A DNA stretch of 64,000 nucleotides from Shewanella marisflavi (GTDB taxonomy: Bacteria > Pseudomonadota > Gammaproteobacteria > Enterobacterales > Shewanellaceae): contig NZ_JAKIKX010000006.1 of NCBI RefSeq assembly GCF_023283925.1, positions 1 to 64,000 of the forward strand, written 5' to 3'. Each line of letters starts with the position of its first letter. The stretch's first letter is position 1. Below the pieces are notes generated by a model. It worked only from the letters and a program-made list of their open reading frames with translations, made no database searches and was not told the DNA's origin. Shown here piece after piece: positions 54,723 through 63,805 of this stretch. Both the position numbers and the translations under genes were made by a program.

Positions 54723-54909
54723 GCAATGGTAAAACTGTGAAGCAGATATAAATTGGCAGATCAGCCTATGGCATAGATCACGATAATGTTAGGTAATTTA
54801 GGGTTTAATAGTCTTAGTCACCCTTGATAGGGTGGTCAGATAGCTGTGTCAGTTTACTGTCCATGCAGGGAGGCAGTATTGCCCTAGAGGTGCTGACACA
54901 GTTATCGGT
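54723..54909. other. Structured intergenic region with long inverted repeat
   Basis: CTGTGTCAG (54844-54852) and CTGACACAG (54893-54901) are perfect 9-bp inverted copies 40 bases apart, with weaker inner pairing. CACCCT (54819-54824) and AGGGTG (54829-54834) form a second small stem. No T run follows either. Lies between two convergent genes. Confidence 0.45.
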
Positions 54910-57015
54910 TCAATGGGCCATGAAGTTTGCCTTGGTGAACTGCCCCGCCGCTGCCGGATATCCATAGAAATACCCTTGAGCAAACCCTTTACCCATGCCT
55001 GACAGTATCTGTTTCTGTTCCAGGGTCTCGACGCCTTCCACCACGAATTGAATATTAAGTGCCTGGGCTAGTTGGATCATTGCCTGACAGAGCTCTCTTC
55101 CTTGAGGCTCGTTGAGCCGTTCGGCGAAGCCCGCATCTATCTTCAGCGTGTCTATAGGCAGATTCCCCAGCTTGCTAAGAGACGATAGCCCTGCGCCAAA
55201 ATCATCGATGGCGATACGCACGCCCAGCGCCTTTAGCTGGCTTAGGGTCTGTTTAACTCGCATGGGTTGGCGCAGTAGCGCCGACTCAGTGATCTCCAGT
55301 ACCAGGTTGCAGGCGGGCAGGTGACTCAACGCCAGCGCGTGTTTGACCTGTTGGACAAAATCTGGATGTTCGAGCTGGGTTGCCGACACATTCACGCAGG
55401 CCTGTAGTGGCTTTTTCAGCTCATCTTGCCATTTGGCGACCTGAGTACAGGCAGTGGTGAGTACCCACTGACCTATATTGATCAACAAGCCTGTTTCTTC
55501 CAGCAGCGGTACGAAATCGCAGGCCTCTATGATCTCGCCATCGCTCTTGTGCCAACGCAGCAGGGCTTCGACGCCAATCACCTGGTTACCCTCAAGATCC
55601 ACAATCACCTGATAAGCCAGTTGGAACTGATTCAGGCTAAAGGCATGGCGCAGGTCGTTGATTGTCTTGAGTCTATGCTGAGCATCTTTGTGCATCTTGT
55701 TGTCATAGAAGAGCACATGATTAGGGCTTTTCTTGGCACAATACATGGCGGTATCGGCACAGCTGAGAAGCTGAGCAGCTTGATCGCTATGGGTTGGGAA
55801 TAGCGCGATACCAACACTGGTGCCCAGATAAAATTTCTGACCGTTGATCTCAAAGGGAGCATCAAAAATGGCGAGCAACTGCTGGGAGACGGCCTCTATC
55901 TCGTCAACATTGTGGTAATCGGTTAAGACTAAAGTGAACTCATCGCCACCGAGCCTGGCGATATGGGCCTTGTCGATACAGCTGGCTTCGAGGCGGGCGG
56001 CGACCAGTTGCAGTACTTTGTCGCCGGTGGCATGGCCAAAGCAATCATTCACATTCTTAAAGCCGTTGAGATCCATAAACATCACGGCGCCCAGCTTACC
56101 CGTTTGCTGTTTGACCTCGGCGAGGGCTTGATCCAGATGCAGCTTGAGCTGATGTCGATTGGGCAGGCCTGTTAGGGTATCCACCATGGCTTGCTCTGTC
56201 AGGCGTGACTCCAGGCGTTTCTTGGCGCTGATGTCGCTGAACAGGGTGACATAATAGATCTCGCCATCGATCTGTATCTTGCGGCAACTCTTCCAGGCGG
56301 GAAATTGGCTGCCGTCTGAGCGGGTTTTAGTGGTTTCTCCCTGCCAGCTTCCTCTATCTTCCAGGCTCTGTAGGAAGTCGCTGTGACATTGGCTGGCATC
56401 GCTAAAGCCCTGTAGCTCGTCTGGCCCTTTGTGGAGTAGCTGATCGGCACTATAGCCACAGATGCGGCACATCGCCTTGTTAACCGCGATGATCTCATGT
56501 TTGTCATTACTGATGTAAACCGCCTCGGCGCTATCTTCCAGTATGCTGGAGATCAGTTGTGCGGGCAGGCGCTCGAAGCCGTTAGAGATGTTGTTGCGCC
56601 GCTTGGCGCGTCTGTCGGCGGGGTCGAAACGGGCCAGAATGACCTCTGCGTCGCCTAGCTTGGCAGGTAGCATGCTGACCAAGGTGGGCAACTCGCTGCC
56701 AAGCTGGCTCATATGCAGCCAGTTGATGCTGATGTGCTCACCTTGATGGACTCGCTCAATTAACTGCTGCGCACGTTCTATGCTGTTGATACCATTTGAC
56801 TGAATACGCGGAGAGAAGTCGTAGGGGGTGGCATTGATAAAGCTGTCCAGCTGGGTTTGAAAATAATCCAGGGTGCCTTGGTTGGCGCCTATGAAGGAGT
56901 GGCCCTTGAGGATAGCTAAGAAAGCAGAGTCGTCCTCACGCCAACGTTCGAGTTGCCGCTGAGTCTCAGGCTGTGCGCTGCTTAGCTGCGCCAATAAAGT
57001 TAACCAAGGGCCCAT
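54910..57015 (-). CDS. PAS-GGDEF-EAL cyclic-di-GMP signalling protein
   Basis: About 701 residues. N-terminal 160 residues unassigned, then a PAS domain (LEDSAEAVYISNDKHEIIAVN, ICGYSADQLLHKG), GGDEF (MVDTLTGLPNRHQLKLHL, ARLGGDEFTLVL) and EAL (VIGVEALLRWHKSDGEII, VNVSATQLEH, LVLEITESALL, IAIDDFGAGLSSLSKL, VVEGVETLEQ). Both active-site motifs are intact, so it may both make and break c-di-GMP. No transmembrane segment seen. ATG 57015 with GGAG upstream is preferred over a TTG at 57039 and an ATG at 57027. Confidence 0.93.
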   Translation of the reverse strand: MGPWLTLLAQLSSAQPETQRQLERWREDDSAFLAILKGHSFIGANQGTLDYFQTQLDSFINATPYDFSPRIQSNGINSIERAQQLIERVHQGEHISINWLHMSQLGSELPTLVSMLPAKLGDAEVILARFDPADRRAKRRNNISNGFERLPAQLISSILEDSAEAVYISNDKHEIIAVNKAMCRICGYSADQLLHKGPDELQGFSDASQCHSDFLQSLEDRGSWQGETTKTRSDGSQFPAWKSCRKIQIDGEIYYVTLFSDISAKKRLESRLTEQAMVDTLTGLPNRHQLKLHLDQALAEVKQQTGKLGAVMFMDLNGFKNVNDCFGHATGDKVLQLVAARLEASCIDKAHIARLGGDEFTLVLTDYHNVDEIEAVSQQLLAIFDAPFEINGQKFYLGTSVGIALFPTHSDQAAQLLSCADTAMYCAKKSPNHVLFYDNKMHKDAQHRLKTINDLRHAFSLNQFQLAYQVIVDLEGNQVIGVEALLRWHKSDGEIIEACDFVPLLEETGLLINIGQWVLTTACTQVAKWQDELKKPLQACVNVSATQLEHPDFVQQVKHALALSHLPACNLVLEITESALLRQPMRVKQTLSQLKALGVRIAIDDFGAGLSSLSKLGNLPIDTLKIDAGFAERLNEPQGRELCQAMIQLAQALNIQFVVEGVETLEQKQILSGMGKGFAQGYFYGYPAAAGQFTKANFMAH

Positions 57016-57266
57016 AGGGTGCTCCATGAGATAGGGCAATGAGACGTTAATTTACAGTGGCTTAAGTGATAGCCTCATTACAGGTATGGTTAAAAGTACC
57101 GCGAATCAGGAGCAGACTCAAACCTAAGGATAGGTTTTTGCGCTATTTTTAATGCTTTTTTATGACGTTTCGCACGCCTAAGCGTGAGTGGAAAGGTTTT
57201 TCGACGTTGTGATGACGATAGTGCTAAAATCGGCTCACACCTCTCGATTAGTTAAGGATAACTGTC

Positions 57267-57608
57267 ATGATTAACGCCATGATGCCCCGTCTAGCCTTGG
57301 TATTACTGGTCGGCTTGAGTCTGAATCTCGCCGCCAAAGAACATAAGCGCCTCAGCCCGACTGCCGAGGAGGCCAGCGCGATTGCACGCCAAACCGAGGC
57401 GGAGCAACTTGAGAAAGCCAGGGAGGCGGCTAAAGACACCCAGACACGGGAAAAGGAAGTGCTCAAGCGCCAGCAATCGGGTGAATGGCAGGAATCGCAG
57501 CGGGAGAAAGCCCAGCGACAGTTTAATGAGCGTGAAAGCCGAGAGGCTAAATATTTAAAAGACGCGATCGATGCGGCGGCGCAAGATCGAAAAATTCCTA
57601 AACCTTAA
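57267..57608 (+). CDS. Small exported highly charged protein
   Basis: A 113-residue protein with a signal peptide (MMPRLALVLLVGLSLNLAA) and a mature part of almost continuous Glu/Lys/Arg/Ala/Gln (EEASAIARQTEAEQLEKARE, KEVLKRQQSGEWQESQREKA), predicted to be one long helix. I do not recognise the family. It precedes the methyltransferase gene by 17 bp, probably cotranscribed. Confidence 0.75.
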   Translation: MINAMMPRLALVLLVGLSLNLAAKEHKRLSPTAEEASAIARQTEAEQLEKAREAAKDTQTREKEVLKRQQSGEWQESQREKAQRQFNERESREAKYLKDAIDAAAQDRKIPKP

Positions 57609-57625
57609 CTCTAATTGGATGCTGC

Positions 57626-58270
57626 GTGAGTCTTTGCCCCCTTTGTCATAGTGAACACTTAAGTTTATTTCATCGCGATAAACACAGAGAATACCTGATC
57701 TGCGGCCAGTGCCAGCTGGTGAGTGTTCCTGAACAGTACCGTTTAAGCGCCGAGGATGAGAAGGCGTTTTATGATCATCATGAAAACAACAGTGAAGATG
57801 CCGGCTATCGGCGTTTCCTGGGGCGTACCTGGCTCCCCCTGCTTGAGCGCTTGACCCCAGCCCATAAGGGGTTGGATTTTGGCTGTGGCCCTGGCCCCAC
57901 CATAAGTGTCATGGCCGATGAGGTGGGCATTGTCATGGAGAATTACGATCTCTACTACTTCCCCCATGAGGCGTTGCTCGAGAAGCAATATGACTTTATC
58001 ACCATGACAGAGGTGATTGAGCATGTGGCTGATGCGCAAGGTTTACTTGCTCGACTTGACGCCATGATGAAGCCCGGTAGCTGTTTAGCTGTGATGACCA
58101 AGCGAGTGTTGAGTCAGGCGGCTTTTACTCATTGGCATTACAAGCAGGATCTGACCCATATCTGTTTCTATAGCCAGGCGACCTTTGAGTGGGTCGCCAA
58201 TCAGTTCAATTGGCAATTAGAAGTCATAGACAAAGATGTCGTCTTCTTTACCAAGGCTAAAATCGGCTAG
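57626..58270 (+). CDS. Class I SAM-dependent methyltransferase with N-terminal zinc ribbon
   Basis: A 214-residue protein: a four-cysteine N-terminus (CPLCHSEHL, CGQC), the SAM site GLDFGCGPGPTIS, YDFITMTEVIEHVADAQGLLARL and a core ending FFTKAKIG. The pattern resembles small methyltransferase-type-12 proteins with unknown substrates. GTG start. It overlaps the PilZ gene convergently by 4 bp. Confidence 0.85.
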   Translation: MSLCPLCHSEHLSLFHRDKHREYLICGQCQLVSVPEQYRLSAEDEKAFYDHHENNSEDAGYRRFLGRTWLPLLERLTPAHKGLDFGCGPGPTISVMADEVGIVMENYDLYYFPHEALLEKQYDFITMTEVIEHVADAQGLLARLDAMMKPGSCLAVMTKRVLSQAAFTHWHYKQDLTHICFYSQATFEWVANQFNWQLEVIDKDVVFFTKAKIG

Positions 58271-58977
58271 CTTTTGGGTTGCTGCATCAGGTGGTTGATG
58301 ATCACCTTTTGCGCAAAGCCCTGCTGATCTGCCTCCATATGCGCGTCATCTAAGGTAAATCCATATTGGAACTGCTGCCGTCCCACGCCCGGTGGCTGAA
58401 TGTTTTTCAGTATGATGGGCACACTTAGGGTTTCTTCAGACTGGGTAAGCTTGACCTGTAACAGATAGGTCTTGTTGAGCGTGCCGCCTTCTATTTCATT
58501 GCCTATATAGGCGCCCCCCTTGATTGAGATATCCTGTAAAAATCCGCTTGAACAGAGAAGTGGCGACTCGCTCTCTGCCTGATGTTCATGTATCGAGGCG
58601 GGTACATTGACCGGGATGCGGCTATGTTGCCTCAGCGCCACACTCTGAAGCGTCTTAGGGTATTTCACTACTAACCAACGACCGGCGTGGTTAAGCAGGG
58701 TTTTGATTTGACTGCGAAAGGCCAAAATGTTGGCTTCCGGGTCGTCGCTATTGATTAGGCGCACCACAACCCCCTGGCCCTGGGTGATGTACTCCTGAGC
58801 GGCCTGCCAATATTTGTCTTGTCCCAAGGCGAGGATAATGGCGTTGTCGGGATCGATGCCGATGAGCCGGGTTCTGAGTCTAATGGGTCTGAGCGGTGTG
58901 AGTATCTGCAGCTGGGCTTCCGTGTTGCAGTTGATGCGATTAAGGTAAGCCAAGTCAATTTCTGTGGCTGACTGCAA
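58267..58977 (-). CDS. PilZ-domain c-di-GMP receptor, YcgR-like
   Basis: A 236-residue protein. N-terminal PilZN/YcgR-type domain (ILTPLRPIRLRTRLIGIDPD, YITQGQGVVVRLIN) and C-terminal PilZ domain with the binding signatures LRQHSRIPVNVPAS (RxxxR) and DISIKGGAYI (DxSxxG). In E. coli YcgR slows flagellar motors at high c-di-GMP. It lies two genes from the GGDEF-EAL gene but on a separate unit. Confidence 0.88.
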   Translation of the reverse strand: MQSATEIDLAYLNRINCNTEAQLQILTPLRPIRLRTRLIGIDPDNAIILALGQDKYWQAAQEYITQGQGVVVRLINSDDPEANILAFRSQIKTLLNHAGRWLVVKYPKTLQSVALRQHSRIPVNVPASIHEHQAESESPLLCSSGFLQDISIKGGAYIGNEIEGGTLNKTYLLQVKLTQSEETLSVPIILKNIQPPGVGRQQFQYGFTLDDAHMEADQQGFAQKVIINHLMQQPKS

Positions 58978-59352
58978 GGTGAATTCTCCCTTGGGTTAAT
59001 GTGGCCATGCTTTTTTCTTAGCATGGCACAAAAGCAATAAGTTACAATTCTGTTTGGCGATAATTGCTACAACAGACTTGATCTTATTTATAATTTCACC
59101 TCTTATACGAATCACAGTAAGTAAGTGATCAGAAATTGCGTAAGAAAAACGCTTGAGAACAAGGCAGAATTTTTTGATAGCTAGTGATGCTACTATCGAA
59201 AATGATAATGCCGTTTTAGAGCGTTTTAACAAGCTAGGATGAGCAGTTATTTACTACGATTGGTATTTAGGTTTCAAATAGCGAGGGCATTTGCCTTGGC
59301 GGTCCTCGATACCGAGATAAATTCTATCTGCTCACGAATGAGGGAACGACAG
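58978..59352. other. Intergenic region holding the second MITE copy
   Basis: 375 bases between the PilZ start and the M16 peptidase start. The repeat fills 59105-59266. The remaining 127 and 86 bases show no gene. Any M16 promoter must lie in the MITE or in the short stretch after it. Confidence 0.7.
59105..59266 (+). mobile_element. MITE-like repeat, copy 2
   Basis: 162 bp, same length as copy 1 and inverted relative to it, bounded by ATACGAATC (one change from the copy 1 end) and GATTGGTAT. About 84% identical to copy 1 by hand alignment with no gaps. No TTA target duplication is evident (TTA left, TTT right). Confidence 0.85.
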
Positions 59353-60684
59353 ATGATGCGAAAGATAATCGCACTGTGCCTAACCATAGGGGGATTACTC
59401 TCCGCAATGGGGGCGCAGGCTACTCAGGCTGAAGATATAAAAAGCTTCACCTTAGATAACGGCATGAAAATTATGGTGCTCGAAGATGCATCTATCCCCA
59501 ATGCCAATATGTACCTGTTTTGGAAGGTGGGCTCTCGCAACGAGGTTCCTGGCATTACCGGTATCTCACACTTTTTCGAACATATGATGTTTAATGGCTC
59601 GAAAAAATATGGTCCTAAGATGTTCGACCGCACCATGGAGGCGGCAGGCGGTGCCAATAACGCCTACACCACAGAAAACTTAACCGTCTATACCAACTGG
59701 TTCCCGGCTAATGCGCTGGAAACCATCTTCGATCTCGAGGCCGATCGTATCGCCAATCTGGATATCAATGCAGAGATGGTGGAGAGTGAGCGTGGAGTGG
59801 TGGCATCTGAGCGCACCACAGGGCTGGAAAACTCCAACTGGCGCACTTTGCAAGAAGAGATCAAAGGCGCAGCCTTTCGCGCGCACCCTTACAGCTGGTC
59901 TGTTATAGGCCATGAGTCAGACATTGCCGCCTGGACCCTAGAAGATCTGGTGCAGTATCACAAGACCTACTATGCCCCGAACAATGCCGTGGTGGTGATC
60001 GCCGGTGATGTGAAGCTCAATGAGGTGAAGGCGTTAGCTAACCAATACTTTGCGCCTATTCCTGCTCAGACCCCACCTCGCGAGGTGAAGACGGTTGAGC
60101 CGCTGCAGAAGGGTGAACGTCGCGTCTTCGTGCAAAAGGCGTCGGTGAGCACGCCCAACGTGATGCTGGCCTTCCATGTACCGGCAACTTCACACCAGGA
60201 TTACTACGCCCTGGATCTACTCTCCTCTATCCTCACCACAGGCAATAGTTCACGCCTCTATCAAGGGCTGGTTGAGAAGCAAGTCGCCATTGAAGTGGAG
60301 ACCTATATGCCGATGAGTTTCGACCCGAACCTCTTCTATGTCATGGGCGTCGCCAATCCTGGTATCACAGCCAAAGAGCTTGAGACAGGCATGATAGGCG
60401 AGATCAATCGTATCGCCCATGAAGGCGTGACTCAGGATGAGCTGGAGAAGGTGAAAAACATCAAGTTGATGAATTTCTACCGAACCATGGAAACCATCAA
60501 TGGCAAGGCCAATACCCTGGGTACCTATGAGCTCTATTTCGGCAGCTTTGAGAAACTATTTAATGCGCCAGAAGCCTATAGCAAGGTGACCCCAGAAGAT
60601 ATTCAGCGCGTCGCGCAAACTTATTTACGCCGCGCCAACCGCACCGTTGGCGTGTTAGCGGCCACAGAGGAGAGTGACCAATGA
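59353..60684 (+). CDS. M16-family zinc metallopeptidase, catalytic subunit
   Basis: About 443 residues. Signal peptide MMRKIIALCLTIGGLLSAMGAQA, then the inverted zinc motif HFFEH in ISHFFEHMMFNGSKKYG and the downstream Glu in VESERGVVASERTTG. Homologous to mitochondrial processing peptidase and PqqL-type periplasmic proteases. ATG 59353 follows GGGA and opens on the signal peptide; ATG at 59239 is in the MITE and would put 38 residues before it. It overlaps the next gene by ATGA. Confidence 0.93.
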   Translation: MMRKIIALCLTIGGLLSAMGAQATQAEDIKSFTLDNGMKIMVLEDASIPNANMYLFWKVGSRNEVPGITGISHFFEHMMFNGSKKYGPKMFDRTMEAAGGANNAYTTENLTVYTNWFPANALETIFDLEADRIANLDINAEMVESERGVVASERTTGLENSNWRTLQEEIKGAAFRAHPYSWSVIGHESDIAAWTLEDLVQYHKTYYAPNNAVVVIAGDVKLNEVKALANQYFAPIPAQTPPREVKTVEPLQKGERRVFVQKASVSTPNVMLAFHVPATSHQDYYALDLLSSILTTGNSSRLYQGLVEKQVAIEVETYMPMSFDPNLFYVMGVANPGITAKELETGMIGEINRIAHEGVTQDELEKVKNIKLMNFYRTMETINGKANTLGTYELYFGSFEKLFNAPEAYSKVTPEDIQRVAQTYLRRANRTVGVLAATEESDQ

Positions 60685-62126
60685 AGACCCTATTGACTCA
60701 ATTCCCTCAAAGCCTTGCTAAGCTGGGCTCGGCCGCCATGATGGCCGGAGCGCTCACCTTGGCGGGCTGTGCGACGACGCCGAGCCAGACTGTCGATACC
60801 GGCAGCTTTAGCATGCCGGCTTACGAGCAGTATCAACTGGCCAATGGCATGACAGTCTATTTGATGCCACAAACCGAGGTGCCGCTCATCACTGTCAGCG
60901 CCGTGGTGCGCGCCGGTGCAGTCAACGACACGACTTCCGGGGTAGCCAGCATGACGGCTAAATCCCTGCTGCTGGGTGCTAATGGCAAGAGTAAGTCAGA
61001 TATCGAGCAGATGGTCGATTTCCTGGGGGCCTCAATTGCCGCCGATGCGGGCAAAGAGGGTAGCTTTATCGATGCCGACTTTATGGCAAAAGATACCGAT
61101 AAGCTGCTACCTCTGGTGCGGGATCTGCTGCGCAGCCCAGATTTCGACGCCAACGAATTCGACAAGTTACGCCAGCGCGAAATGGCGGGCCTGGCTCAGG
61201 AAAAAGAGAGTCCTCGAGTGGTGATCCACCGCTACTTCGACAAACTGGTGTTTGGCGATCACCCTTATGGTAATCCGGCATCGGGCAATCGGGATTCACT
61301 GGCAGAGCTGACGGTTAATCAACTGCGCGCCTTTCATATGAGTTACTACCAGCCGCAAAATATCGCCTTCTCTGTGGTCGGCGATTTCAAGCCAAGTGAG
61401 ATGAAGGCTAAGCTCGACAAGCTGTTTGGCGACTGGCAGAACGGCGAGGCGATCACCAAGCAAGATCTGGCCAAGGGACAACCTCAGCTAGATGCCAGCA
61501 AGGTACTGCTGGTCAACAAGGGTGATGCCATTGAAACCACTTTCCTGATCGGCGGTAAAGGCATTAGCCGCAACAACCCTGATTACGTGGGGCTACAGGT
61601 GGTAAACACCATCTTAGGTGGCCGCTTTACCTCTTGGCTTAACGATGAGCTGCGGGTGAATGCCGGTTTGACCTATGGTGCCCGCTCAGCCTTTACCCCG
61701 TATTCTCAAGGGGGCGTGTTCAGAATCAGCACCTTTACCAAGAGTGACACCACCAAGGAGGCGATCGATCTGGCGCTGAAGACCTATGCACGTCTGTGGC
61801 AGACGGGGATAGACCAGGCGACGCTGGATTCGGCCAAGGCCTACGTTAAGGGACAGTTCCCACCTAAGTTTGAGACCAGTGCGCAACTTGCCGGCCTCTT
61901 GTCGAGCATGTACCTCTATGGCTTCGACGACAGCTTTATCAACGACTTCCAAAAGAATGTCGACGGTCTGACCCTTGCGGAAACTCATCGTTTGGTGCAA
62001 AGCTACTTCCCACAGGATAAGCTGCAATATGTGTTGATCGGTAATGCCGACAAGATAGGCACTATTGCCGCCGAATATGGTGAAGTGAAGCAGGTGGATA
62101 TCGGTGCGGTTGGGTTCGCCCAATAG
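60681..62126 (+). CDS. M16-family peptidase-like lipoprotein, non-catalytic partner
   Basis: A 481-residue lipoprotein: lipobox MAGALTLAGCATTPSQ, then an M16 fold (VPLITVSAVVRAGAVNDTTSG, GVASMTAKSLLLGANGKSKSD) in which the HxxEH site is missing. A conserved GGRFTSWLNDELRVNAGLTYGARSAF marks the C-terminal half. Catalytic/non-catalytic pairs are common in this family. It likely forms a complex with the upstream peptidase in the periplasm. Confidence 0.92.
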   Translation: MKTLLTQFPQSLAKLGSAAMMAGALTLAGCATTPSQTVDTGSFSMPAYEQYQLANGMTVYLMPQTEVPLITVSAVVRAGAVNDTTSGVASMTAKSLLLGANGKSKSDIEQMVDFLGASIAADAGKEGSFIDADFMAKDTDKLLPLVRDLLRSPDFDANEFDKLRQREMAGLAQEKESPRVVIHRYFDKLVFGDHPYGNPASGNRDSLAELTVNQLRAFHMSYYQPQNIAFSVVGDFKPSEMKAKLDKLFGDWQNGEAITKQDLAKGQPQLDASKVLLVNKGDAIETTFLIGGKGISRNNPDYVGLQVVNTILGGRFTSWLNDELRVNAGLTYGARSAFTPYSQGGVFRISTFTKSDTTKEAIDLALKTYARLWQTGIDQATLDSAKAYVKGQFPPKFETSAQLAGLLSSMYLYGFDDSFINDFQKNVDGLTLAETHRLVQSYFPQDKLQYVLIGNADKIGTIAAEYGEVKQVDIGAVGFAQ

Positions 62127-62152
62127 CCGATAGTTCATCAGGCTGAATCGAT

Positions 62153-62187
62153 AAAGGCTCGCGGGTTACCCCCTGCGGGCCTTTTTA
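62153..62187 (+). terminator. Terminator of the M16 pair
   Basis: AAAGGC-CGCGGG on the left and CCTGCG-GCCTTT on the right form a stem with two mismatches around 62153-62185, followed by TTTTT. It lies about 27 bp after the stop. Confidence 0.75.
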
Positions 62188-62281
62188 TTGAGTGGCAAAT
62201 CCCGCTGGTGAGTGCTCGCATTTCTACAGGCTTTCATCTAGGGTTAATAAAACCTTAGCTTAGTCATACTGGGAGATATGA

Positions 62282-62845
62282 ATGGAATCTCGTGTCGAAC
62301 CTACCTCGCCTGCACAACCCACAGAGCAGGCTTGTGACCATACCGATTGGTGTCACCTGCAAGAAACCACTAAGCTGCTCCTGTTAGCGACGGCGCAGAT
62401 CGAGTTGTCGCTAACCGATGGCGACCATAATGTTACAGGTCTGGGGCAGCTGTTTACTGAGATGGCGGCGCATTTAACTCAAGTCAATGGCCATCTGCAT
62501 GGCAAGGGCGATACTCCGAGTGATATTCTGGCTCACAGTGATAACCTTGTGCAGGCGATCGACAGCGGCGTGCAGGCTTTTCAGTTTTACGATCGCATCT
62601 CCCAGCGGCTCAGTCATGTGATCACCGCCTTAAGCCTGATGGAAGGCATGTTGGGAGATGAGAAGCGGCGTCAGTCCCCTTCGGCTTGGCAGGCGTTACA
62701 GACTGAGATCCAGGCGCATTATTCGCTCGACTGTGAGCGCGAGATGTTTGAGGCGCTATTGCGAGGCGTGCCGATGCATGAGGCACTTCAAGGTTACAGA
62801 GATAATCACCTACACCAAACTAAACAAGATGTTGAACTGTTTTAG
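62282..62845 (+). CDS. Helical protein of unknown function
   Basis: A 187-residue protein with CDHTDWCHLQETTKLLLLATAQIE, NLVQAIDSGVQAFQFYDRISQRLSHV and MEGMLGDEKRRQ. The Q-F-Y-D-R-I-S-Q-R-L segment slightly recalls the CheZ phosphatase helix QDLTGQ, but I cannot call it CheZ. It overlaps the next start by 17 bp. GGGAG is well placed ten bases before ATG 62282. Confidence 0.7.
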   Translation: MESRVEPTSPAQPTEQACDHTDWCHLQETTKLLLLATAQIELSLTDGDHNVTGLGQLFTEMAAHLTQVNGHLHGKGDTPSDILAHSDNLVQAIDSGVQAFQFYDRISQRLSHVITALSLMEGMLGDEKRRQSPSAWQALQTEIQAHYSLDCEREMFEALLRGVPMHEALQGYRDNHLHQTKQDVELF

Positions 62846-63344
62846 ACGACTTTTTTTGCTGTGCGCCCTGTTAGCGACGCCTATGGCGGTGGCCGATAAG
62901 ATAGCCCTGTCGCCTTTCTGTCAGGCTTTAGCGGGCGAGTGGCAGGGAGAGGCGTCTCGGCCCCAAGGGCAAATCAAACCGGTAGAGGTCGAAGGGATCT
63001 GCAGCGCCGACAGGCGTCAGCTGATGCTCTCGGTGAGCCAACATGCCAGCCATCCACTGAGCGAGACCTGGTGGTTTCGTGAAGGTGATGGCGAGATCAA
63101 GCTAACCTACTTTAATGGCGTGGATGCCGACAAGATCCTCTACTTTAGCCTGTACCGCGAAGGGGCGGGATTTTCGCTTTTAGGCAAAGGGATAGTGCAG
63201 CAGCGCCCGGCGATGATCCGTCTTAATTTCACGCCTCAAGGGAGCGGCTGGTTATGGCTACAGAAGGTGCAATATCTGGATCAGGACGATGATGACTATC
63301 AAGTCTATCGCGGCATCGCACTCAATCCTATTGCTCAGGGTTAA
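62829..63344 (+). CDS. Small exported protein of unknown function
   Basis: A 171-residue protein with a signal peptide ([22 protein letters not shown]) and a lipocalin-like beta-rich mature domain ([43 protein letters not shown]). It begins at ATG 62829 inside the previous gene; the longer frame from 62658 is not coding-like. It overlaps trmL convergently by 4 bp. Confidence 0.78.
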   Translation: MLNCFRRLFLLCALLATPMAVADKIALSPFCQALAGEWQGEASRPQGQIKPVEVEGICSADRRQLMLSVSQHASHPLSETWWFREGDGEIKLTYFNGVDADKILYFSLYREGAGFSLLGKGIVQQRPAMIRLNFTPQGSGWLWLQKVQYLDQDDDDYQVYRGIALNPIAQG

Positions 63345-63805
63345 CAGGCACCCGGATAGCCGAGTTGACGCCAGGCTTCATAGCTGATGATGGCGACCGA
63401 GTTCGACAGGTTCAGACTGCGGCTGCTGGCGGCCATGGGGATGCGCAGGCGCTGGCTGGTGGGAATCGATTCGATTATCTCCATCGGCAGGCCGCGAGTC
63501 TCTGGGCCAAACAGCAAGACATCATCCTTCTCAAAAGCGATTTCGCTGTGAGGGCGACTGCCCTTAGTGGTGCAGGCCATGATGCGTTTACCCGCCATGG
63601 CGCTAAGAAAACTCTCAAAGTCTTTATGGCGGGTGACTCGGGTCAGATCGCTATAGTCCAGCCCGGCGCGGCGCAGCTTTTTCTCTTCAAGATCGAAACC
63701 CAAAGGCTCGATTAGGTGTAGCTGGCAGCCATTGTTGGCGCACAGGCGAATGATATTGCCGGTATTGGGGGCAATCTCTGGCTCATAGAGGGCGATATGA
63801 AACAT
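63341..63805 (-). CDS. trmL: tRNA (cytidine34-2'-O)-methyltransferase TrmL
   Basis: A 154-residue SPOUT enzyme: [20 protein letters not shown] at the N-terminus, [11 protein letters not shown] (motif 2) and the knot motif [20 protein letters not shown]. It methylates the wobble base of tRNA-Leu (CAA and UAA). Length and motifs are the standard ones. The 195 bases upstream show no further gene. Confidence 0.96.
   Translation of the reverse strand: MFHIALYEPEIAPNTGNIIRLCANNGCQLHLIEPLGFDLEEKKLRRAGLDYSDLTRVTRHKDFESFLSAMAGKRIMACTTKGSRPHSEIAFEKDDVLLFGPETRGLPMEIIESIPTSQRLRIPMAASSRSLNLSNSVAIISYEAWRQLGYPGAC

Noticed and set aside
62658..62828. Upstream extension of the exported protein at 62829
   Set aside because: The extension is Arg-rich, out of frame with the helical gene it overlaps, and would bury the signal peptide.
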